DNA of 42,785 nt from Rhodoferax sp. (lineage in GTDB: Bacteria; Pseudomonadota; Gammaproteobacteria; Burkholderiales; Burkholderiaceae_C), in NCBI RefSeq assembly GCF_028715765.1, contig NZ_JAQURE010000027.1, forward strand, positions 1 through 42,785, read 5' to 3'. Positions within the stretch are counted from its first letter, which is position 1, and each line of letters starts with the position of its first letter. Under the pieces are notes generated by a model, which saw only the letters and a program-made list of their open reading frames with translations, was not told the origin of the DNA and ran no database searches. The position numbers and the translations under genes were made by a program. This document shows positions 36,269 through 42,785 of this stretch, one piece after another.

Positions 36269-37744
36269 TTACCTGCGCCAGAACTGCGGCACAAACAACA
36301 CCATCACCGCCAGCAGCTCCAGCCGCCCCATCCACATGGCCACGGTGCAGACCCAGGTTTGAAAATCGGTCAGTACGCCAAAGTTGGCTGATGGCCCCAC
36401 CAGGCCCAGCCCAGGGCCAATGTTGTTGAGCGTAGCCACCACAGCTGAGAACGCCGTCACCATGTCCAGCCCCGAGAGCAGCATCAGCATCGTCAGCCCC
36501 ACAATGGCTGCGATGTAAATCAGCATGAACGCCACCACCGAGGCCATGACGCTCACCGGGATCACATTGCGCCCTAGTGTGATGGGGTTGACCACATTGG
36601 GGTGCACCGCGCGCACCAGCTCGCGGTGCGTGCGTTTGAACAGCAAAATCATGCGCACCATCTTGATGCCGCCACCGGTGGAGCCGGCGCACGACACGTA
36701 GCACCCCAGGGACAGCAATAACACTGGCGCAAACACTGGCCACAGCGTGTAGTCTTGCGACGCATAACCCGTGGTGGTGGCCAGCGACACCACATGAAAC
36801 ACCGCTGCGCGCACATCGTCCAACAACGTGGCCTGCGTGCCATGCACCACCAGCACCCCGGTCAGCACCACGCTGGCCGCCAGCAGCACGGCCACATAGG
36901 CACGCACTTCCTGGTCGCGCACCAGTGAGCGCAGCGAGCGCGCCCGCCAGACGATGAAATAACGCGCAAAGCTGATGCCCGCCAGCCCCATGAACAGCAC
37001 CGCCACCGCCTCCATCAGCGGCGAGTTCCAATGGCCAAAACTGGCATCGTGCGACGAAAAACCACCCAGCCCCATGGTGGTGCACATGTGCATGAAGGCA
37101 TCGGCCCAACTCATGCCGGCGGTGTGATAAGCCAACAAACAGGCCACCGACAGCACACCGTAAACCCCCCACAGACCGCGCGCGGTTTCGGCAATGCGCG
37201 GGGTCAGGCGCGCGTCTTTCATCGGCCCCGGCGTCTCGGCTTTGTAGAGCTGCACACCACCCAAGCCCAGCAGTGGCAGCACCGCCACCACCAGCAGCAT
37301 GATGCCCAAGCCACCCACCAGTTGCAAGAAACAGCGCCACACGTTGACCGACACCGGCAGCGCATCCAGCCCGCTGAGCACCGTGGCACCGGTGGCCGTC
37401 AAGGCACTCATGGCTTCAAAGTAAGCGTCAGTCCAGCTCAAGCCATCAATCGCCAGCAGCAGCGGCACGGCTGACAGCGCAGGCAACACCAGCCAAACCA
37501 GGTTGACCAGTAAAAAGCCGTCGCGCACAGCCAGCTCTCGCCGGTGGTTTTTGGTCAATAGCATCAAAATCAAGCCCACCACCAAGGTCAAACCCAGGCT
37601 ACGCAGCCAGATGTTGCGCAAGGCTGGCGCATCCAGCTGCCAGGCCCACGCCAGCGGCATCAGAAACATCACCGAAAAGGCGATTACGATGCGCGCAAAC
37701 ACCGCCAGAACCGGGCCAAAAAATGCCGTCATGGCGCGCATCAA
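36269..37744 (-). CDS. trkH: Trk potassium uptake channel subunit TrkH
   Basis: TrkH is the membrane K+ channel subunit gated by TrkA. The 491-residue product has about ten to twelve hydrophobic segments and selectivity-filter-type loops: SALTATGATVLSGLD, TTMGLGGFSSHDASFG, SLATTTGYASQDYTLWP and VATLNNIGPGLGLVGPSANFG. The conserved CAGSTGGGIKMVRMILLFK segment is present. It starts 4 bp inside the end of trkA, so the pair forms an operon with trkA first. Confidence 0.94.
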   Translation of the reverse strand: MMRAMTAFFGPVLAVFARIVIAFSVMFLMPLAWAWQLDAPALRNIWLRSLGLTLVVGLILMLLTKNHRRELAVRDGFLLVNLVWLVLPALSAVPLLLAIDGLSWTDAYFEAMSALTATGATVLSGLDALPVSVNVWRCFLQLVGGLGIMLLVVAVLPLLGLGGVQLYKAETPGPMKDARLTPRIAETARGLWGVYGVLSVACLLAYHTAGMSWADAFMHMCTTMGLGGFSSHDASFGHWNSPLMEAVAVLFMGLAGISFARYFIVWRARSLRSLVRDQEVRAYVAVLLAASVVLTGVLVVHGTQATLLDDVRAAVFHVVSLATTTGYASQDYTLWPVFAPVLLLSLGCYVSCAGSTGGGIKMVRMILLFKRTHRELVRAVHPNVVNPITLGRNVIPVSVMASVVAFMLIYIAAIVGLTMLMLLSGLDMVTAFSAVVATLNNIGPGLGLVGPSANFGVLTDFQTWVCTVAMWMGRLELLAVMVLFVPQFWRR

Positions 37745-39132
37745 AAGAAGGTGGCACTGACCTGGAACAAGCGTTCCACCGCGCGCAACTGGTTCTTGTT
37801 GGGGATGAAGATGATGACGTGGTCGTCAGCCTCAATCAGCAAATCATGGTGTGGCATGAGCACCTGGCAGGCATCACCGTGCCCGCGCACCACAACACCA
37901 AAGCGTGCGCCATCGGGCAACGTGATGTTTTTGATGCGTTGCCCCACCAGCTTGGACGAGCGCGCATCGCCCCGCGCAATGCCTTCCAGCGCTTCGGCAG
38001 CACCTCGGCGCAAACTGTGCACCGCCGCCACCGCACCCCGGCGCACATGCACCAGCAGTTCACCAATGACGGTTTGCGCTGGCGACAGTGCAATGTCAAT
38101 GGCGCTGCCCTGCATCATCTCGGCGTAAATGCGCCGGTTCACCAGCGCAATCACCCGCTGCACGCCCAGCCGCTTGGCCAACATGGCCGACAAAATGTTG
38201 TCTTCATCGTCGCTGGTGAGTGAGACAAACAAGTCCATCTCGCCCACGTTTTCCTCAATCAGCAGCGCCTCGTCGGCTGAGTCGCCACACAGCACCAGTG
38301 TGTCAGAACCCAATTCACCCGCCAGGTATTCACAGCGCTTGCGGTCGCGCTCAATCAGCTTTACCTGGTATTGCCCCATCAAACTGCGCGCCAGGCGCAA
38401 GCCCACCTTGCCACCACCGGCAATCATGATGCGCTGCACGGGGCGATCGTCTTTGTGGATGGCACTCAAAATTTGCTTGATCTGGGTTTTGTCGGCCAGC
38501 ACAAACACCTCGTCCCCCGGCAGCACCCGGGTGTGGGCGTTGATGGTGAGCTCGTCATCTTGCCGGTATACCGCGACCACCCTCATCGGCGCTTGCGGAA
38601 ACAGCAACTTGAATTCACCAATGGTGTGGTGCACCAGCAAACTGCCTGCCGCCGCCCGCACCGCAATCAGATGTGCGCGCTGCTGCGAAAACTCCAAAAT
38701 CTGCAGCGCCTCGGGGTATTCAATGAGTTTGTGCACATAGCGCATCACCGACTCTTCAGGGCAGATCACACGGTCTACACCAAAGCCCCCCTCTTTGCCC
38801 AGCAGCGGTGTGTCTGCTTCAAACTCGTCAGAGCGCACGCGCGCAATGGTGGTGGGCACATTGAACACACTTTTGACCACCCGGCAGGCTGTCAGGTTGG
38901 TTTCATCCAACGACGCGCAGGCAATGAACAAGTCAGCATCTTCAGCCCCCGCCCGGCGCAGCACCGACGGCTGAATGCCGTTACCAGGCACGCCACGCAG
39001 GTCAAGCCGATCTTCCAGCAGGCGCAGGCGGTCGGGGTCGGGGTCAATGACCGTGATGTCGTTTTGCTCAGACACCAAACTCTCTGCCACGCTCTCACCC
39101 ACACGCCCCGCACCCAAAATAAGAATTCGCAT
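37741..39132 (-). CDS. trkA: Trk potassium uptake regulatory subunit TrkA
   Basis: TrkA is the cytoplasmic NAD(H)/nucleotide-binding regulator of TrkH. The start at 39132 gives MRILILGAGRVGESVAESLVSEQNDITVIDPDPDRL, the first RCK-N domain; the second begins RIMIAGGGKVGLRLARSLMGQYQVKLIERDRKRCEYLAGEL. Each is followed by an RCK-C part. The 463-residue length fits the two-RCK form. A longer reading frame to 39306 lacks similarity and overlaps a G-rich tract at 39211-39228. Overlaps trkH by 4 bp. Confidence 0.94.
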   Translation of the reverse strand: MRILILGAGRVGESVAESLVSEQNDITVIDPDPDRLRLLEDRLDLRGVPGNGIQPSVLRRAGAEDADLFIACASLDETNLTACRVVKSVFNVPTTIARVRSDEFEADTPLLGKEGGFGVDRVICPEESVMRYVHKLIEYPEALQILEFSQQRAHLIAVRAAAGSLLVHHTIGEFKLLFPQAPMRVVAVYRQDDELTINAHTRVLPGDEVFVLADKTQIKQILSAIHKDDRPVQRIMIAGGGKVGLRLARSLMGQYQVKLIERDRKRCEYLAGELGSDTLVLCGDSADEALLIEENVGEMDLFVSLTSDDEDNILSAMLAKRLGVQRVIALVNRRIYAEMMQGSAIDIALSPAQTVIGELLVHVRRGAVAAVHSLRRGAAEALEGIARGDARSSKLVGQRIKNITLPDGARFGVVVRGHGDACQVLMPHHDLLIEADDHVIIFIPNKNQLRAVERLFQVSATFF

Positions 39133-39210
39133 CGTCAAAAACCTTTCAGTTTGGGAATCATAGCGGGGGGTGTGATGAAAAACGCCGCCTGATGATCTGG
39201 TGAACTGATT

Positions 39211-39228
39211 GGGTTGGGTGGGGTTGGG
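39211..39228 (+). other. Potential G-quadruplex upstream of trkA
   Basis: GGGTTGGGTGGGGTTGGG has four runs of three or more G separated by loops of one or two bases, made by two copies of GGGTTGGGTG. It lies 79 bp upstream of the trkA start, on the trkA template strand. Confidence 0.5.
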
Positions 39229-39314
39229 TGGCAACGGCGTGTTTACACAATTGATTCGGATTGCTGATGGATTTATGCCTGACGTTGCTGGTGGGCGAAT
39301 CTCCAATGGAAATC

Positions 39315-39342
39315 TTTAAGCATAGCCACGCACAAGGGAACC
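39315..39342 (-). repeat. Relic of a decayed CRISPR repeat
   Basis: CACGCACAAGGGAACC (39327-39342) matches 12 of 16 bases of the right half of the array repeat; the left half is barely recognisable. It ends 60 bp before the end of the first clear repeat (units in the array are 61 or 62), leaving a 32-base spacer-like stretch (39343-39374 with the first repeat base). Confidence 0.5.
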
Positions 39343-39373
39343 AATATGTCGGTTCGGAGAAAAGGTCTTACTC

Positions 39374-42300
39374 GGGTCTATCCCCGCTTGCACGGGGGAA
39401 CCCTGCAATAGCTCCCCTTTCGGCGTGCCTTCGTGGGTCTATCCCCGCTCGCGCGGGGGAACCCACCGGCGCTTCCAGTCCCCCCAGCCCATGTCGGGTC
39501 TATCCCCGCTCGCGCGGGGGAACCGAGAAGTGAAGATAAGGGCAAGAAAAACGCCTGGGTCTATCCCCGCTCGCGCGGGGGAACCGGCGGGGAGAAGAGC
39601 TACACATGGCCTTATCCGGGTCTATCCCCGCTCGCGCGGGGGAACCCTCATTGCCGATGTGGCAATGCAATGTGACTGGGGTCTATCCCCGCTCGCGCGG
39701 GGGAACCATTTGCAGCAGCTTTGTGATGAATTCCCTGGCGGGTCTATCCCCGCTCGCGCGGGGGAACCCTGCCTGTGCTTCCTTTGCCCATTGCGCCCTA
39801 GGGTCTATCCCCGCTCGCGCGGGGGAACCAAACACTATGGCCCAGACAAGCCGCGCGGCCTGGGTCTATCCCCGCTCGCGCGGGGGAACCTTTGTCAGTG
39901 AGCCGACGATTGACAGGCCGTTGGGTCTATCCCCGCTCGCGCGGGGGAACCACAGCCAGCCCGGTGGCCGGGTCAATGGGGGCGGGTCTATCCCCGCTCG
40001 CGCGGGGGAACCCCCTACTGGCTCATTCAGAGAGCTACTGAGACGGGTCTATCCCCGCTCGCGCGGGGGAACCGCTTTGCGACACAAGGACTTGAACTCG
40101 ATCACGGGTCTATCCCCGCTCGCGCGGGGGAACCACGCGATAAGGTGTATCACCTCTTTGGCAGTGGGGTCTATCCCCGCTCGCGCGGGGGAACCCAACG
40201 TTGAAGGCCATTGCGTGTTGTAGGCAGGGGTCTATCCCCGCTCGCGCGGGGGAACCATGGCAATATGCCGTGGATTGCCTTTGAGCTTGGGTCTATCCCC
40301 GCTCGCGCGGGGGAACCGCCTGATGCACCAAGCACATCACTGGCGCTTAGGGTCTATCCCCGCTCGCGCGGGGGAACCCCGGAGGTGTTGCAGCATCTAT
40401 TGCAGGCACAGGGGTCTATCCCCGCTCGCGCGGGGGAACCTTGGCATTTGCGGCCATGACAGCAACGTCTTGGGGTCTATCCCCGCTCGCGCGGGGGAAC
40501 CGACTTGGCTTCCACCACGTTGTCAACAAACCCGGGTCTATCCCCGCTCGCGCGGGGGAACCTTTACTGAACTGCCCTGCATCGCGCAAGAAAAGGGTCT
40601 ATCCCCGCTCGCGCGGGGGAACCGTGGATGGTGTAGAGCGCTCCAAGCTGCTGAAGGGTCTATCCCCGCTCGCGCGGGGGAACCTGCTCTGCGGCCATGT
40701 CTTTAGCAGCTTTGGCGGGTCTATCCCCGCTCGCGCGGGGGAACCAGACCATTTGCCCAGAGTGTGTGGCTGGTGACGGGTCTATCCCCGCTCGCGCGGG
40801 GGAACCCAGGGCATGACCACCTCGCAAATATCAACAGCGGGTCTATCCCCGCTCGCGCGGGGGAACCAGGCGCTGGCGTTGTTACCGACAGTGCCAGCGG
40901 GGTCTATCCCCGCTCGCGCGGGGGAACCTCGGTAACGCTTGGCGCCTGGCTGGCTGTAGCGGGTCTATCCCCGCTCGCGCGGGGGAACCTGGAACGACTT
41001 GCGCCAGACGGTGAACGGCCAGGGTCTATCCCCGCTCGCGCGGGGGAACCCAGTATTTGCCAGAGGCTTCGGCGGCGCTTTTGGGTCTATCCCCGCTCGC
41101 GCGGGGGAACCCGCGCGCGGCTGAACGGTGCGTGAATTTTCGCGGGTCTATCCCCGCTCGCGCGGGGGAACCACTATGGGTCTTTGCCCGTTACGTCGTG
41201 CCACGGGTCTATCCCCGCTCGCGCGGGGGAACCGTTGTCGGCTCTGTCAGCGCTGCATCAAGCATGGGTCTATCCCCGCTCGCGCGGGGGAACCTGCCCG
41301 GCGTTGCCTAGGTGCGGGAGCTGGCGGGGTCTATCCCCGCTCGCGCGGGGGAACCGGGAGATGCGCTCAAATGGCGTTCCTGCGGACGGGTCTATCCCCG
41401 CTCGCGCGGGGGAACCCCAATGCCCATGCGTGCCGCTGTCTCGCATAAAGGTCTATCCCCGCTCGCGCGGGGGAACCATGCATACAGTTTGCGGGCTTTG
41501 ATATCCGTGGGGTCTATCCCCGCTCGCGCGGGGGAACCTGGCCACGACAGGTGCGAGTGCGACACCTCGGGGGTCTATCCCCGCTCGCGCGGGGGAACCC
41601 GTAAAAATCAGGGTCGGCATGGAGCTTGTCGGGGTCTATCCCCGCTCGCGCGGGGGAACCGCGCATCACGCTCTTTTTGCACCCGCTCTAGAGGGTCTAT
41701 CCCCGCTCGCGCGGGGGAACCGTTCGACGCTTCAGACCTCGGCGATGGCTACGGGGTCTATCCCCGCTCGCGCGGGGGAACCTGTGTCGGCGCTCGCGTC
41801 GTCGGCGGCTGGCGGGGTCTATCCCCGCTCGCGCGGGGGAACCGTGATCGTCGGGGCCTTGCTCCTGGCGCGTGCGGGTCTATCCCCGCTCGCGCGGGGG
41901 AACCCTCCTGCGCTCGCTGTCCTTTTTCTCGGCATCGGGTCTATCCCCGCTCGCGCGGGGGAACCAAGTAGAGGCGGGTCCGTTCGGAACTGGCCCGGGG
42001 TCTATCCCCGCTCGCGCGGGGGAACCAGGGGGGAATTTGGGGAAGAAGGCCAAAGAGGGGGTCTATCCCCGCTCGCGCGGGGGAACCTGCCGCTGCGCCT
42101 GGAAACAAGTTGTCTAAGAGGGTCTATCCCCGCTCGCGCGGGGGAACCGGCGTGTGGGGTGTGAAAAAAGTTCTGCGCATGGGTCTATCCCCGCTCGCGC
42201 GGGGGAACCCCAAGGGCGTATTAATTGATCGTCGCCTTGTGGGGTCTATCCCCGCTCGCGCGGGGGAACCTGGTTTGCTTGGTTCCATCGGTAGTGTTCT

Positions 42301-42636
42301 TTGGGTCTATCCCCGCTCGCGCGGGGGAACCGGTAATGAGTGCGGGGGTGATGAGAGCCATGGGGGTCTATCCCCGCTCGCGCGGGGGAACCTGCCCAAT
42401 GGTGAGGTTCGCCCCTTCGCCCATGGGTCTATCCCCGCTCGCGCGGGGGAACCTTTGACCTCGCCGGGTATTACCACTGCTTATCGGGTCTATCCCCGCT
42501 CGCGCGGGGGAACCGATGCGGTGGTGCATTACCACTTGCTCGCGTGGGGTCTATCCCCGCTCGCGCGGGGGAACCTAGCAACGAAAACCGTATAAACCGT
42601 TTATACCGGGTCTATCCCCGCTCGCGCGGGGGAACC
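39374..42636 (-). CRISPR. Type I-E-like CRISPR array, 54 repeats, 53 spacers
   Basis: A 28-base repeat (29 with the nearly invariant G before it), first copy 39375-39402, last 42609-42636, at 61-base period with one 62-base unit (repeats at 40351 and 40413). Spacers are 32 bases, one 33. The repeat holds the stem CCCCGC...GCGGGG. On the minus strand it starts GGTTCCCCCGCG and ends GGGGATAGACCC, closely like the E. coli I-E repeat, so crRNA is read leftward from a leader to the right. All repeats look identical except the first (two changes in the stem loop) and the one at 41450 (A instead of G before it). No cas genes are in the window. Confidence 0.97.
42576..42607 (-). other. Leader-proximal (newest) spacer with inverted repeat
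   Basis: Between the last two repeats. It contains GTATAAA (42590-42596), CCG, TTTATAC (42600-42606), an exact 7-bp dyad. As the spacer nearest the leader it should be the most recently acquired. Confidence 0.8.
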
Positions 42637-42785
42637 GCTGAAAACGGCTTCAGGCCTTCTAACTGTCATGAATCCAAGCCGACGCCCCGGATGATGAAAG
42701 AAACTCTAGGGTGGAGGTGACGGGGTCGATGCCGAGAAAATTCTTTGGGAGCGAGCATCCCGATAACTAACTTGGCACGCCTACA
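42637..42785 (-). promoter_or_regulatory. Probable CRISPR leader, partial
   Basis: Non-coding flank next to the perfect, leader-side repeat. No protein reading frame of note is seen. I could not find a match to the E. coli leader IHF-site pattern nor a convincing promoter; the stretch is not strongly AT-rich. GGGA and TCCC (about 42749-42763) form a weak dyad. Role as leader follows from repeat orientation and from decay at the other end. Confidence 0.6.

Noticed and set aside
36234..37340. Minus-strand extension of the rhodanese frame over trkH
   Set aside because: Overlaps the well-supported trkH frame on the same strand; a strong ribosome-binding site marks the rhodanese start at 36233.
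39261..42595. Many overlapping plus-strand reading frames with GLSPLARGN, SIPARAGEP and VYPRSRGGT repeats
   Set aside because: These are translations of the CRISPR repeat in three frames as the 61-base unit shifts phase; a well-known artefact, not repeat proteins.
39374..42636. CRISPR array read from the plus strand with leader on the left
   Set aside because: The repeat is the reverse complement of the I-E orientation, and the degenerate repeats are on the left, the expected trailer side.
42637..42785. E. coli-type IHF site in the leader
   Set aside because: I found no match to the WATCAANNNNTTR pattern on either strand in the part visible.
1..42785. tRNA, rRNA or insertion sequences
   Set aside because: None was seen; no transposase-like frame or tRNA-like cloverleaf was noticed, though small RNAs cannot be excluded by eye.

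Overview
The window reads as a chromosomal segment of a Betaproteobacterium, most likely a Comamonadaceae member of the Rhodoferax/Polaromonas/Acidovorax type. The grounds are the gene-dense GC-rich coding style, the division and cell wall (dcw) cluster order, protein families typical of that group (DUF2788, DUF3025, DUF1289, dusB-fis-purH, DHC/b561 cytochromes next to a QseBC-like pair), and a dispersed short repeat that, from memory, resembles one common in Comamonadaceae genomes. This is inference from the sequence; no database was searched.

Layout. 1-8618 (+): 3' part of the dcw cluster (end of murD, ftsW, murG, murC, ddl, ftsQ, ftsA, ftsZ), tightly packed and often overlapping by 4 bp. 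8622-11428 (-): a DUF3025 protein, a NYN/OST-HTH putative RNase-like protein and pyrC. 11546-13414 (+): a hydroxymethylglutaryl-CoA lyase-type enzyme, a DUF1289 protein and a DsbA-fold isomerase. 13411-16848: a copper P-type ATPase (-) divergent from a small copper-chaperone-like protein, a Crp/Fnr-family regulator and a DUF2892 membrane protein (+). 16919-18853: rdgC (-), a Spy/CpxP-like periplasmic protein and a DUF2788 protein (+). 18860-21976: a diguanylate cyclase (-) and a polyprenyl glycosylphosphotransferase interrupted by an in-frame amber codon (+). 22012-26187: a glycine-zipper protein (-), then a probable operon of diheme cytochrome c, cytochrome b561-type protein, response regulator and sensor kinase (+), preceded by a PmrA-box-like direct repeat. 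26190-30783 (-): enoyl-CoA hydratase, M61 peptidase, dsbC and a UbiH-type monooxygenase. 30937-35742: ychF, a YqaA-type membrane protein (-), dusB, fis and purH. 35808-39132 (-): a rhodanese-like protein, trkH and trkA.

The right end (39374-42636) is a type I-E-like CRISPR array of 54 repeats and 53 spacers. No cas gene lies in the window. The repeat sequence puts crRNA transcription on the minus strand, so the leader, and probably the cas operon, lie to the right. The left end decays: the first repeat is mutated and a relic of one more repeat sits exactly one unit further left.

The observations most worth following up are: (1) the dispersed repeat family, whose copies form parts of the ends or starts of murG, murC, ddl and the DUF1289 gene; (2) the decayed trailer repeat and the newest spacer, which carries an inverted repeat; (3) the two-component-linked cytochrome operon with its PmrA-like operator; (4) the amber-interrupted sugar-phosphate transferase; (5) a potential G-quadruplex upstream of trkA. 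I did not find a clearly new protein system; the cytochrome module and the repeat family are the best candidates.
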